64,000 bases of DNA. It comes from Streptomyces tsukubensis (lineage in GTDB: Bacteria > Actinomycetota > Actinomycetes > Streptomycetales > Streptomycetaceae). Shown in pieces: positions 25,126 to 36,100 of the stretch. The stretch is from NCBI RefSeq assembly GCF_009296025.1, contig NZ_CP045178.1:2790001-2854000 (forward strand). The letters are read 5' to 3'. The notes beneath the pieces are model-generated. The model saw only the letters and a list, made by a program, of their open reading frames with translations, was not told where the DNA came from and did no database searches. Positions within the stretch are counted from its first letter, which is position 1. Each line of letters starts with the position of its first letter. Both the position numbers and the translations under genes were made by a program.

Positions 25126-25611
25126 TCAGGGGACGATGGGTGTCTGCCAGGGCGAGGCACTCCCGGAACCGCCCTGGGTGTGGATGGTTGCCGCGCGCCC
25201 CTTGTAGTTGAGGTAGCGGCCCGTTGACTTGTTGAGGATGTGGACGCCGTGCGGGGTGTCCTTGGGCGACCACCGCTGCTTGAGGTTGCCGGTGTCGCAG
25301 GGTTCGGTGACCATCTGCTTGTCCCGGTCGGCGGCGCAGCGGCCGGTCCCCTGGTTACGCATGTGGAAGAACCTGCCTGCTGTGATCCATTCCCAACGCT
25401 GACGGGCGCTGGAGGGGTCGCAGGTCTGGAAGTAGGTCCGACCCGCGCGGCTGCTGCCGACGCACCGGTTGTCGAAGTCGGGGCTTTGGGTTCGGAGCAT
25501 GGTGATCTGCCCAGCACTGGGTGCTGCTGCCGCGGGTCCGGCACTGGGCACGGCGAACGTGAACGCGAGGACGGCTGTGGTGGCCAGACCACGGTAAGTC
25601 GTAGGCAGCAT
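25126..25611 (-). CDS. Secreted beta-trefoil (ricin B lectin-like) protein
   Basis: 161 residues from the ATG at 25611, with GGAG 7-8 nt upstream. Residues 1-33 are a signal peptide with a hydrophobic core (TTAVLAFTFAVPSAG) and Ala-rich cleavage region. The mature part shows trefoil repeats: NRCVGSS, RQRWEW, FHMRNQGTGRCA, LKQRWSPKD, VHILNKSTGRYL. The QxW-like positions and Cys pairs fit the RICIN/DUF-type trefoil often used for sugar binding. One domain only, with no catalytic partner, so probably a small secreted binding protein. It lies just beyond the decayed mobile DNA. Confidence 0.75.
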   Translation of the reverse strand: MLPTTYRGLATTAVLAFTFAVPSAGPAAAAPSAGQITMLRTQSPDFDNRCVGSSRAGRTYFQTCDPSSARQRWEWITAGRFFHMRNQGTGRCAADRDKQMVTEPCDTGNLKQRWSPKDTPHGVHILNKSTGRYLNYKGRAATIHTQGGSGSASPWQTPIVP

Positions 25612-25868
25612 CGGGGACTCCCTCTCGATCGATGGGCTACTGCTGGCGCTCGCAGTCAACCGGGACACGGCCGGGTCGAACGGGTCCGGCGCGGCGAAGT
25701 CACCCGATCGCACACGACCTACAACCGACGCGAGAGGGATGGGCGGCGGCATGGTGCCCGCCCCCAGCGACCGAGCCGGATCGCCGCCTCACTCCTGTCA
25801 CTCCCGTCACTCCCCCCGCCCCCGGCACTCACAGGGGATGTGACACGGCGTGCGACCCTGACTCGGCC

Positions 25869-26816
25869 TCATACGCCTGCCCTCCCTTCTGCCGCAGGAG
25901 GCGGATCGACGGCTCTGATCATTCCGGCGAGTTCCGCGGCAGCCGGCCGGTCGTCGGCGTGGCCCAGGAGGACCGGGCGCAGCGTGTCTCGCATCGCGGG
26001 CCACCGTGTGCAGTCGTCCAGGGGAAGACGTCGGCCGGCGATGACGGCGTGGAGTTCGGCGCAGGTGAGCTGTGTCGGGTCGATCCCCTCCGCCCGGTAG
26101 TCGAGCGGCCAACGGCCCGTGACGCAGGCCCAGAGAGTTCCGGCCAAGGCGTAGACGTCTGCGGCGGCGGTCGGGGTCACGGGGTGCTGGGCGAGAGCGA
26201 GTCGGGCCGAGAGTTCGGGGGCGACGAGGTGGGGTATGCCACCCCGGAAAGCGCCGTCAGGGGCGGACCCCGGCCGCAGCGCCCAGGAGAGGTCGATCAG
26301 CCTGACCCCGTCATCGGTGAGGATGCCGTGGTCGGGTTGCAGGTCGCTGTGGACCCACCCCAGAGCGTGCAGTGCCGCTACGGCCCGGCACAGGCCGTCG
26401 GCCGCCTCCAGTACCCCGCCCCGGTCCGGCCCGCCCTCGCGCACCGGCCGGAAGACCTCCCACGTGGACGGGCCGGAGAGCCACGGGGTCACGAACCACC
26501 CCACGTCATCGTCCTGCCCGGAGACCACTCGGTAGCCGGGCAGGAGACGCAGTGCCTCCGCTTCCCGCGCGGTCACCGTCCGCACCTCCCCGTACCCGGC
26601 CTTCACCGCCACGGATGTTCCGGCGTGAACGGTGGCCTTCCACACCGCGGCTCCACGCCGGTGGGTGACCTCCGCGAGCCCTACCGGCCCGCCGCAGGCC
26701 TCCTCGGCCGCCGCCCGCGCACGTGTGGGGCAGCACGGGAACGGGCCCGTGGACGAGCCGTCATCCCAAGGCGCTCCGCCCAGATGGTGGCTGGCCTCTT
26801 CGAACGGCTCGGCCAT
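25869..26816 (-). CDS. Protein kinase-like / phosphotransferase-fold protein
   Basis: 315 residues from the ATG at 26816; the frame extends to 27011 but the extra residues are basic and Pro-rich. Kinase features are VAVKAGYG (ATP-binding Lys), catalytic-loop-like WVHSDLQPDHG, and VRLIDLSWA in place of DFG, then APELSARLAL and DVYALAGTLWACVTG like the APE and subdomain IX regions of Ser/Thr kinases. The invariant Asn of the catalytic loop is replaced by His. There is no TM segment or sensor domain. The substrate is unknown. The start is uncertain because the RBS is weak. Confidence 0.65.
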   Translation of the reverse strand: MAEPFEEASHHLGGAPWDDGSSTGPFPCCPTRARAAAEEACGGPVGLAEVTHRRGAAVWKATVHAGTSVAVKAGYGEVRTVTAREAEALRLLPGYRVVSGQDDDVGWFVTPWLSGPSTWEVFRPVREGGPDRGGVLEAADGLCRAVAALHALGWVHSDLQPDHGILTDDGVRLIDLSWALRPGSAPDGAFRGGIPHLVAPELSARLALAQHPVTPTAAADVYALAGTLWACVTGRWPLDYRAEGIDPTQLTCAELHAVIAGRRLPLDDCTRWPAMRDTLRPVLLGHADDRPAAAELAGMIRAVDPPPAAEGRAGV

Positions 26817-27219
26817 TCTCTGCCTGCTCTCCCGTGGTAGCCGATGGGTGGGTGAGAGTCGTACCCGAAGTCCGGCCGGAACCCGTGTCCGCCCGCAAGT
26901 GGGGGGCTGGGATCCGGGAGCTGAGCAGTCGGCCTGGACGGGTCCAGCGAAGGCAGCCGGGCGGGCGGTGAGGGGCGGGCGGTGAGGGGCGTCCACCTCG
27001 ATCATCGGCACCCGCGGAAACCTGCCGGAGAAAGCGGCCGGCCAACCGCACCGGTGGATCGTCGCTCTGACGGCGGCAAACCATTCTCATGCGGGCCGGT
27101 GCGCCCACAGGGGTGGGTGACCCGCTCCTGTCCTCAGCGGGCGCCGCCTTGTTCAGCCCCGGGCCGCGCGGTGCGCGCGGTTGGTCCCGAGCCGCTCGGT
27201 GCCCGCGCAGAGCGGCTGT
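26817..27219. other. Intergenic region without a convincing gene
   Basis: About 400 bp between the kinase-like gene start and the EF-hand gene stop. A 14-bp unit is duplicated at about 26961-26990. Short frames here look like shadows. It probably carries the kinase-gene promoter and the EF-hand gene terminator, but neither is clear. Confidence 0.35.
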
Positions 27220-27774
27220 TCAGGCGGACGGCCCGAAGGGACCGATCAGCCAGTTGCCCGGAGCGTCGACGTCGGCGCTGAGGTAGAACTCGGTGATCGC
27301 CGTGCGGAACTCCGCGTGGCTGATCGTACCGTCCCCATCCCGGTCGAGCCTGGTGAACGCCTCGCCGGAATGCTCCTGCGGGATCCCCAGCGAGGTGTAC
27401 ATGCGGACGTACTCGTCGCGGTTCAACACCCCGTCGCCATCGGTGTCGAGCGCCTTCACCAGCGCGTCGGCGATCGCGAGGACGGCGCTCTCGAAGTGCT
27501 GTGGAGAGGTGATGTTGGCCTCCATCACGGCGATGAACTCCTGCCGGGAGACCTGCCCGTCCCCATCGGTGTCGCCGTGCTTGACCAGGAGGCGCCACAT
27601 CTCCTCGAAGGCGTCCCGCATGGCGGTGACATTCGCGTCGTCGCCGTCCGCGGCCAGACCGGTGAACAGCCCGGCCATGCTGCGGAGATCGCCGCGGGTG
27701 AGCTGCCCGTCCCCGCCCTGGTCGATCCAGTCGAAGAGGATGCTGAACTTCTGGCTCTTCACAGCACTGGTCAT
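27220..27774 (-). CDS. Four-EF-hand calcium-binding protein (calerythrin-like)
   Basis: 184 residues from the ATG at 27774 with AGGAG 6 nt upstream. Four EF-hand loops are visible: DQGGDGQLTRGD, DTDGDGQVSRQE, DTDGDGVLNRDE and DRDGDGTISHAE, with Asp/Gly/acidic residues at ligand positions. The first loop lacks an acidic residue at position 3. The length and loop spacing match calerythrin and sarcoplasmic calcium-binding-like proteins of actinomycetes, which buffer or sense cytosolic calcium. No signal peptide. Monocistronic, with ~220 bp upstream before the ABC permease stop. Confidence 0.9.
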   Translation of the reverse strand: MTSAVKSQKFSILFDWIDQGGDGQLTRGDLRSMAGLFTGLAADGDDANVTAMRDAFEEMWRLLVKHGDTDGDGQVSRQEFIAVMEANITSPQHFESAVLAIADALVKALDTDGDGVLNRDEYVRMYTSLGIPQEHSGEAFTRLDRDGDGTISHAEFRTAITEFYLSADVDAPGNWLIGPFGPSA

Positions 27775-27995
27775 GTGGTCTCCTCGCTCCCGAAGCAGCG
27801 CACGCCCAAGCGCCGCGACCTTGAAGAAGGCTAGGAACAAGGCGACCAGAAAACCACAACTACGGGGAAAAATACCCCCTTTGAGTGGCCAGGTGCCAGG
27901 CCGCCCCCGTGCGGACGGCAACACGGTCGGCGAGTCGGCGGTAGCGGATGAGGGTGCGCACGACGCTCGCGCGGGCCGGGGAGTGACACCTGCTC

Positions 27996-28793
27996 TCACC
28001 CCGCGACGACGTGCCTGAACCTCCGCAGGGCCACCGCCATGAACGTCGCCGTGATGGCGCACGCGCACAGCAGCGCGTACGGCAGCGCGTGGACGACGGG
28101 CCACGCGTCGCCCGCGGTGACGCCGCCGGGGGCCGGGTTGCCGAAGAGGCGGCGCACCGCCGTCGCGGTGGCCGAGACGGGGTTCCACTCCGCGACCGTG
28201 CGCAGGGGTCCCGGCATCCCCGAGGTGGAGACGAATGCCGACGAGACGAAGGTGACGGGGAAGAGCCAGATGAGGCCCGCGCTCTGGGCCACCTCGACGC
28301 TGCGGGCCATCAGGCCGACCGCCGCGCCCACCCACGACATGGCGAAGGCGAAGAGCAGGATCAGGAGATAGGCGAGCAGCGTCTGCCCGACCGAGGTGGC
28401 GACGCGCCAGCCCACCAGCAGGCCGCAGACGGAAGTCACGGCCAGGGTCACGACGTTCATGATCAGGTCGGACAGGGTGCGGCCCAGGATGACGGCCGTC
28501 CTCGGCATGGGCAGTGACCTGAACCGGTCGATGATGCCCTTGTCCATGTCACTGGCGAGCCCCAGCGCCGTGAACGCCGCGTTGAAGGTGACCGCCTGGG
28601 CGAAGATGCCGCCCATCAGGAAGGTGCGGTACTCCGCGCCGCCCAGGCTGCCACCGAAGACGTACGCGAGAAGCAGTACGAACATCACCGGCTGGACCAG
28701 GGCGGCGATCACGGAGCCCGGGGTGCGCCGCAGATTCAGCAGGTTGCGCCAGGCGATCACCGACGCGTCCCGTGGGACACGGTTCAGAGGCAT
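27996..28793 (-). CDS. ABC-2 type transporter permease (DrrB family)
   Basis: 265 residues from the ATG at 28793, overlapping the stop of the ATPase gene by one base (TGATG); a GTG one codon earlier is possible. Six hydrophobic segments and the ABC-2 signature around SLPMPRTAVILGRTLSD and a C-terminal WNPVSATATAVRRLFG match the daunorubicin-resistance DrrB/DrrC permeases. Together with the adjacent ATPase it forms an exporter; given the NRPS directly upstream in the same direction, export of that peptide is the likely role. Confidence 0.9.
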   Translation of the reverse strand: MPLNRVPRDASVIAWRNLLNLRRTPGSVIAALVQPVMFVLLLAYVFGGSLGGAEYRTFLMGGIFAQAVTFNAAFTALGLASDMDKGIIDRFRSLPMPRTAVILGRTLSDLIMNVVTLAVTSVCGLLVGWRVATSVGQTLLAYLLILLFAFAMSWVGAAVGLMARSVEVAQSAGLIWLFPVTFVSSAFVSTSGMPGPLRTVAEWNPVSATATAVRRLFGNPAPGGVTAGDAWPVVHALPYALLCACAITATFMAVALRRFRHVVAG

Positions 28794-29803
28794 CACCGCG
28801 CTCCCTCCCCGGCCGCCGCGAGGGCCGCTTCTGTGGTCGGCTCCGCCCGTCCGTCGGCCGTGCCCGTCAGAGCGAGGAAGGCGTCGTCGAGGGTGGGCGG
28901 GGCGAGCCCCGCCTCCGTGACGGCGATCTCCTCAAGGCGCAGACAGCCCAGCGCGTATTCGAGGCTCCGCGCTCCGTGGTCCGTGGCGACGGTCAGCCGC
29001 CCCGTACGTTCATCGGTTTCGGGGCTGTGCGGGCCGAGCCCGTCGAGGATCTGTGCGGCCCTGCCCCGGAGTCGGGGGTCGGGGACCGTCACTGTCATCC
29101 GTTCGCCGCCGACCCTGGCCTTGAGTGCGGCGGCCGAGCCGTTCGCGATGACCCGGCCCCGGTCGATGACGACGATCGAGTCGGCGAGCTGGTCGGCCTC
29201 CTCCAGGTACTGCGTGGTCAGCAGGACGGTCGTGCCCGCCGCCACGAGTTCGTGGACCGAGGCCCAGGTGTCCGCCCTGCCGCGAGGGTCGAGCCCCGTG
29301 GTGGGTTCGTCCAGGACGACCACCCGAGGTCGCGCTACGAGGGCGCCCGCCAGGTCGAGCCTGCGCCGCATACCGCCGGAATACGTTCCGCTCCGTCTGT
29401 CGGCGGCCTCTTCCAATTGGAATCGGGCGAGGAGTTCTGTCGCCTTGCGTCTGGCGGTGGAGCGGCGCATTCCGTAGAGGCGGGCGACGAGATAGAGGTT
29501 CTCGCGCCCGGTCAGCTTCTCGTCGACCGCCGCGTACTGCCCGGAGAGCCCGAGCCTGCTCCGTACGCCCTCCGGGTCCTTCCGCACGTCGTGGCCCGCC
29601 ACCCACGCCTGCCCGCTGTCCGGCCGCAGCAGGGTGGACAGGATCCTGACGGTGGTCGTCTTGCCCGCCCCGTTGGGCCCGAGTACGCCGAGGACGGTTC
29701 CCCTCGGCGCCTCCAGGTCCACCCCGGCCAGGGCCTGTTTCTCCCCGTATCGTTTCGTCAGCCCCTCGGCGCGTATCGCGGATCCGTTGTCTGCTGCCGT
29801 CAT
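28793..29803 (-). CDS. ABC transporter ATP-binding protein (DrrA family)
   Basis: 336 residues. Walker A GPNGAGKTTT, Q-loop GQYAAVDEKLTG, signature YSGGMRRRLDLA, Walker B VVVLDEPTTGLDP and H-loop-like TTQYLEEADQLAD are all intact. The C-terminal ~100-residue extension with PTLDDAFLALTG is characteristic of the DrrA drug-export subfamily. Translationally coupled to the permease gene. Lies ~90 bp after the mbtH stop, with a hairpin in between. Confidence 0.93.
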   Translation of the reverse strand: MTAADNGSAIRAEGLTKRYGEKQALAGVDLEAPRGTVLGVLGPNGAGKTTTVRILSTLLRPDSGQAWVAGHDVRKDPEGVRSRLGLSGQYAAVDEKLTGRENLYLVARLYGMRRSTARRKATELLARFQLEEAADRRSGTYSGGMRRRLDLAGALVARPRVVVLDEPTTGLDPRGRADTWASVHELVAAGTTVLLTTQYLEEADQLADSIVVIDRGRVIANGSAAALKARVGGERMTVTVPDPRLRGRAAQILDGLGPHSPETDERTGRLTVATDHGARSLEYALGCLRLEEIAVTEAGLAPPTLDDAFLALTGTADGRAEPTTEAALAAAGEGAR

Positions 29804-29857
29804 CTCAGCCTTTCCTGGGCCGCGCGGCGGTGTGCGGGGCGCGGCCCACGCGGGTCA

Positions 29858-29876
29858 CCGGACGGGCTCCGTCCGG
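29858..29876 (-). terminator. Stem-loop between mbtH and the ABC exporter
   Basis: An 8-bp perfect stem (CCGGACGG/CCGTCCGG) with a GCT loop lies between the mbtH stop (29895) and the ATPase start (29803). There is no U-tract. It may attenuate or terminate NRPS-operon transcription, or only affect mRNA stability. Confidence 0.4.
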
Positions 29877-29894
29877 CGCGTGCGGTCCGGGCGG

Positions 29895-30101
29895 TCAGCC
29901 GACGGCGACGCGGGCGCTCCTGGGGGTGAGGTCGGTCCAGTTCCGCTCGACGTACTCGTGGCAGGCGCTCTGGTCGGCGGGGCCGTACACCTCGTCCCAG
30001 CCGGCGGGCACGGTGGCGAAGGACGGCCACAGCGCGTGCTGGCCCTCGGCGTTCACCAGGACGCGGTGCTGGGTGCGGGGGTCGTCGAAGGGGTTGGTCA
30101 T
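29895..30101 (-). CDS. mbtH: MbtH-like protein
   Basis: 68 residues with the family signature: MTNPFDDP at the start, VLVNAEGQHALWPSF, VPAGWDEVYG, CHEYVERNWTDLTPRSARV. MbtH-like proteins bind and activate NRPS adenylation domains. The ATG overlaps the NRPS stop by four bases (ATGA), so it is translationally coupled and almost certainly serves that enzyme. Small variations from consensus are ordinary. Confidence 0.95.
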   Translation of the reverse strand: MTNPFDDPRTQHRVLVNAEGQHALWPSFATVPAGWDEVYGPADQSACHEYVERNWTDLTPRSARVAVG

Positions 30102-33100
30102 GAGGGGTCTCCTTGGGTGGGGGAATGGGCGCCGGGGGCGGCGGCCCTCGGCGAGATGTGCGAGGTGGGGGCGGAGTCGTCGAGGGCCCTCAGGGCCGCG
30201 TCCAGGACCGGGCCGATCCGCTCCCGTGCGGACGGCTGCATCATCCGGGCGTGCGCGCAGGCCACGTCGTGGTTCTCGACCGGCCCCGTGATGTAGGGCT
30301 CCCAGAGTCCGCGTGCGAACACGTCGGCCGGGCGGCCCTCGGTGGCCGTGAAGAAGAGCACCGGCCCGTGGAACGTCCTCGGTGTGTAGGACCTCATCAG
30401 CCGCGCCTGGCCGCTGAAGTTGTCGACCATCGCGTCGATGGTGGCGGGTTCGAGGGCGCCGAGCGGACTGCCGACGCGGCGGAACTCGTCGCGCGCGGCG
30501 ACGGCGTCGACCGCCGCCGACCGTCCGAGCGTGCCCGGGTCGACTCCGAGATTGGTGAGCAGTGCCCGGAAGACGGTGTCGCGGTCGGCGCTGTCGAGGT
30601 CGTCGAGCGGCGCGAGGGGGAAGGCGTCCAGGATCGCGAGCAGCGCGACCGTTTCCCCCGCCTCCTGGAGCTGAACCGCCATTTCCTGTACGACGTTTCC
30701 GCCGAAGGACCAGCCGAGCAGCCGGTAGGGGCCGTGCGGCTGGACCTCCCGCAGACGTGCCACATAGGTGGCGGCCATCGACTCGATGCTGTCGGGGAAG
30801 GGCGAAACGCCGTCCAGGTTCGGGGTCTGGAGGCCGTACAGCGGCTGGTCGCTGTCGAGGTGGGGCAGGAGACCCGCGTACGACCACGCGAGCCCGCCCG
30901 CCGGGTGGACGCAGAACAGCGGCGGGAGTCCGCCCGCCGCGCGCAGCGGCAGGAGCGTCGAGAGCGGGTCGTCGTCCGAGGGGTCGGTGAGCCGCGTGGC
31001 GAGCCCGGCGACGGTGGGTGCCTCGAAGAGCGTCCTGATGCTCACCTCCACGCCGAGCGCCGACCTGATACGGCCGATGAGCCGGGTGGCGAGCAGGGAG
31101 TGGCCGCCGAGCCGGAAGAAGTCGTCGTCGATCGCGACCTGTTCCAGGCCGAGGGCCTCGGCGAAGAGGGTGCGGAGCACGTCCTCGCGCGGATTGCGGG
31201 CGCCCCGCCCGGCCTCGACCCGCCGGGTCTGCGCGGGTGGGACGGGCAGTGCCGCGCGGTCGAGTTTGCCGTGGGCGGTCAGTGGGAGGTGTTCCAACGT
31301 CGTCCATCCTGACGGCACCATGTAGGCGGGCAGGCGGTGTGCCGCGTACGCGCGAAGGGCCTCGGGTACGTCGTCGGCGCGCGCGTGCGCATCGGGTACG
31401 ACGTGGGCCACGAGCCGGGCCGAAGGGCCGTCACCGTGGGCCACCACCGCGACCCGGTCGGCCCACGGGTGTTCTTCGAGGACCGCTGCGATCTCCTGCG
31501 GCTCGACGCGGAAGCCTCGTATCTTGACCTGGCTGTCCGAGCGCCCCGTGAACTCGACCGCCCCGTCCGGGGCGCGGCGCGCGCGGTCACCCGTGCGGTA
31601 CATCCGGCTCCCTCGCGGGCCGTAGGGGTCGGGCAGGAAGCGGGCCGCCGTCTCGCCCGGACGGCCGTGGTAGCCGATCGCGAGGCTGTCGCCCGCGAGG
31701 TAGAGGTCGCCGTCCACTCCTACGGGGGCGGGCCTGAGCCCCGGGTCGAGGATCCTGACGCGGGTGCCGGTCACCGGGGCCCCGAGTACGGGCCTCTCGG
31801 ACGTGGCCAGGTCGGCCTCAAGGGTGTCGACCGTGGCCTCCGTCGGTCCGTAGAAATTCCAGCAGCGCGGTCCGCCCGCCTTCCGCAGCCGTGTCCACAG
31901 GGCGCCGGGTACCGCCTCCCCGCCGAGGATCAGCACGGCGGGGGTGTGCGCGCCTTCGCGCAGGAGCCCCGCTTCGAGCAGTTGCTCGGCGTGGGTGGGG
32001 GTGGTCTCCAGGACGTCGAGGCGGTGGTCGCGTACGTACTGGGCGAGTGCCTCGGGGTCACGGCGGGTCAGGTCGTCGGGCAGGTGCAGTTCGTGGCCGT
32101 CGAACATCCACAGCAGCGGGTCCCAGGAGGCGTCGAAGGACAGCGCCGTGGTGAGGGCGACGGCGAGCCGCCGCCCTCCCGCCTCACGTACGGCGGGAGT
32201 GAAGACGTGCTGCCTGTGGTGGTCGAGCAGCCGGGCCAGGGAGCCGTGGCCGACCAGTACGCCCTTGGGGCGGCCCGTGGAGCCGGAGGTGTGGATGAGG
32301 TAGGCGGGGTCTCCCGGCGCGGGGGCGGGGCGGGACCCGAGGACGGTCCGAGTGTGCGGCCCCGCCTCCTGGTAGTGGGTGGGGGCGTCGAGCGCCAGCC
32401 TCGGGTGGGCGGCGGGCACCCGGTCCTGGGTGGCGCGGGTGGTGAGGACCAGGTGGGGGCGGGCGTCTTCCAGTACGGCTTCGACGCGTGCGTCGGGAAG
32501 GCTCTCGTCGACGGGGGCGTAGACGGCCCCCGCCTTGAGTACGCCGAGCAGTGCGGCGACCGACTCGGTCGACCTGGGCAGCAGGACGGCAACCGGTGCG
32601 CCCGAGGGGACACCGGCCGACGTGATCAGGGCCGCGACCCGGTCGGAGCGGGCGTCTAGTTCCGGGAAGGAGAGACGTCCGTCCGGCGCGGTGACGGCGA
32701 TGTCCCCGCTGCGGGCGTGGGCGACGGTCGCGGCGAAACGGTCGAGCACAGTGTGTCCTGGGCCGGCTGTCCCGGGCGGCGGGCAGCCCTCGCCGAGGGT
32801 GAGGAGCCGGTGTTCCTCGGCGGGGGCGAGCAGCGAGAGGTCACTCACGGGGGTGTCCGGCGCGGCGACCGCCCCCGCGACGAGGCGGCGGAACCAGTCG
32901 GCCAGGCGCAGGGCCGTGGCGTCGTCGAAGAGGTCCCTGGCGAACTCCAGCGTTCCCGCGAGGCCACCGGGCTCGGTGGCTGTCCCGCCGGTGCCGGCCT
33001 CGCCCCGGCCTGGTGCGCCGGAGCCGGGCTCCTCGGAGAAGCTGAAGGACAGGTCGAACTTGGCTCCTCCGGTCGCCACGCCCGTCATCGTCGCGTGCAG

Positions 33101-36100
33101 CCCCGGTAGGTCGAGGCGCGGCGCCCGGGTGTTGTTCAGCGTCAGCATGATCTGGAACAGCGGGTGGCGGGTGAGCGAACGGGTGGGTCGTACCTCCTCC
33201 ACCAGCCGTTCGAAGGGCAGATCCTGGTGGGCGTAGGCGGCGAGGTCGGTCTCCTTCACCCGGGCCAGCAGCTCACGGAAGGTGGGCGCCCCGTCCGTGC
33301 GGACCCGCAGCGGCAGGCTGTTGACGAAGAACCCGACCAGTCCGTCGAGCGCTTCGTCGGTACGGCCCGCGACCGGGGTGCCGATCGTGATGTCGTCGTC
33401 GGGGCCGATCCTGCCGAGCAGCGCGGCCAGCGCGGTGTGCAGGACCATGAAGGTGCTGGTGGCCGTCGCCTTCGCGAGGGCGGTGACCGCGCGGGCGGTC
33501 TCCGCGCCGAGCCCGACCCCCACACTTCCGCCCCGGCCCGTTGACCGCTGCGGACGGGGCCGGTCGGTGGGCAGGACCGTCTCCTCCGGCGCGTCCTTCA
33601 TACGCTCCGTCCAGTAGGCGAGCTGGCGGGCGGCGACGGAGTCCGGCTCGTCCGGGGTGCCGAGCAGCGCCCGCTGCCAGAGGGTGTAGTCGGTGTACTG
33701 GACGGGGAGGGGCGGCCAGTTGGGGGCGCGGCCCACGGCTCTGGCGGCGTAGGCACCCGCGAGGTCCTGGGAGAGGGGCCCCATGGACCAGCCGTCGGCG
33801 GCTATGTGGTGCGCCGTCAGGAGCAGTACGTGGTGGTCGGGTGCGAGGGCGAACAGTTCGGCCCGCAGCGGTATCCCGGCCGCCAGGTCGAAGCCGCGGG
33901 TGGCGGCGGTCCGTAGCGCCTCGTCGAGTTCGGCCTCCGCTACGGGGGTCACCGGCATCTCGGGGCGCGCGTCGCCCGGGTCGAGCACGGCCTGGTAGGG
34001 CTCGTCCCCGCTTTCCCCGATCAGGGTCCGCAGACTTTCGTGTCGTGCGACGACGTCGGCGAGAGCGCCGCGCAGGGCCTCATGGTCCAGTGCGCCGGTG
34101 AGCCGTACGGCGACCGGTATGTGGTACGCCGGGTCGGCGGGGTCGAGACCGTGCAGGAACCAGAGCCTGCGCTGGGCGGGCGAGAGCGGTGGCAGGGCGG
34201 GCCGCGGCTGGCGGCGCAGCGCGGGCCTGGCGGCCCCGGCCTCGTCGAGCCGTTCCGCGAGGGCGGCGGGGGTGGTCGCCTCGAAGAGCGTCCGTACCGG
34301 CAGTTCCACCCCGAACGCGCCTCTGACCCTGCCGATGACATGGAGGGCGAGCAGGGAGTGGCCGCCGAGGTCGAAGAAGTCGTCGTCACGCGCGACCTGT
34401 CCGAGCCCCAGTGACTCGGCGAAGAGCGCGCAGAGGATCTCCTCGCGCGCCGACCTCGGCGCGTCCCCGCCCCGCGCGTCACCGGCGGGGGACTTCTCGC
34501 CGAGCCGCTCGCCTCCCCCGTCGTCCCCGCCCGCCGGGGTGTGGCGTGGCAGGGCGTCGAAGTCCACCTTGCCGTGCACGGTCAGCGGGAGGCGCTCCAC
34601 GGCCAGGACCGAGGACGGCACCATGTAGGCGGGCAGCCGCTCGGCGGCGTACGCGCGCAGCGTCCGGGGTGACAGCCGCTGTCCGTCGCAGGCCACGACC
34701 CAGGCGAGGAGACGGCCCGCGCCGGAGATGTCCTCACGGACGGACACGGCGGCCTGGGCGACGTCCGCGTGACGGAGCAGCGCGGCCTCGATCTCGCCGG
34801 TCTCGACACGGAATCCGCGTACCTTGATCTGGCCGTCGGCGCGCCCGACGAACTCCAGCCGTCCCCCGCGTCGCCGCACCAGGTCCCCCGTGCGGTACAT
34901 CCGCGCGCCGGGGACCCCGTACGGATCGGGCAGGAACCGCGCGGCGGTGGTCCCCGTCGCCCCTTCATATCCGCGGGCCAGTCCTCGGCCCGTGAGATAC
35001 AGCTCGCCGCTCGCTCCCGCGGCGACCGGCTGGAACCGCGCGTCGAGCACGCGGGCACGGGTACCCGCTACGGCTCGGCCGAGGTGCGGGCGGGTGCCGG
35101 GGGTGAGGCGGCCCATGACGCTGTCCACGGTGGCCTCGGTCGGCCCGTAGAGGTTCCACACGGTGACGTCCCGCAGGGCCGCCAGCTCGTCCCACAGGGC
35201 GTCGTTGACGGCCTCACCGCCCAGGGCGAGCACCCGGGGCCTGGGCCTTCCCGGTGCGAACAGCCCGCAGGCGCGCAGCTGTTCGAGGAAGGAAGGGGTG
35301 GTCTCCACGACGTCGACGGCCCGCTGGTGGAGGAGGGCGGTGAGCGCCTCGGGGTCCCTGCGGGTCGCGTCGTCCACCAGGTGGAGTTCGTGGCCCGCGA
35401 TCATCCACAGCAGCGGGTCCCAGGAGGCGTCGAAGGTCGTGGCAGCGGTGAGGGCCACCCGCAGGGGCCTGCCGTTGTTGCCCGCTTCCGCGGGACCCAT
35501 CAGCCGCTCGCGGTGGCTGAGGAAGAGGCTCGCCAGCGAACGGTGCTCGACGACGACTCCCTTGGGGCGTCCCGTGGAGCCGGAGGTGAACAGGACGTAC
35601 GCCTCGTCGCTCGGCCTCGGGGGCTCGGGCCGCGGCCCTTCCCCGGCCGGGCCGCCCGCCGGGTCGTCCACGCGCAGGCGACGGTGGGCGGTGTCGGGCA
35701 GCGCCGACTCCGTGGCCCGCGCGGTCAGCAGGAGGCGCGGCGTGGCCGTCTCCAGGATGAGTTCGTTGCGAGCGCGGGGGTGGCTGGGGTCGAGGGGTAC
35801 GTACACGGCGCCCGCGCGCGCCACGGCCAGCAGGGCGACGACGTACGAGCGCTCGCGCGGCAGCGCGACGGCCACCCGGTCGCCGCGGCCCACTCCCGCC
35901 CCCGCGAGGACCCGTGCCAGCGACTCGCTCCGCGCCAGCAGTTCTCCGAAGGTCATGGGCCCGTCGGCGTCCACCACGGCGGTGCGACCGGGGGTGGCCG
36001 AGGCGCGGGAGGTGAAGATGTCAGTGACCGTCCAGTCCGGTCCTTCCGGTCCGGGGGCGGTGAGCAGCGCCTGCGCCGTGGGCGCGGGACGGGGCTCCTC

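Noticed and set aside
25006..25211. C-terminal continuation of the VirB4-like fragment
   Set aside because: After ~25005 the open frame encodes unrelated Arg/Pro-rich residues and runs antisense into the lectin gene.
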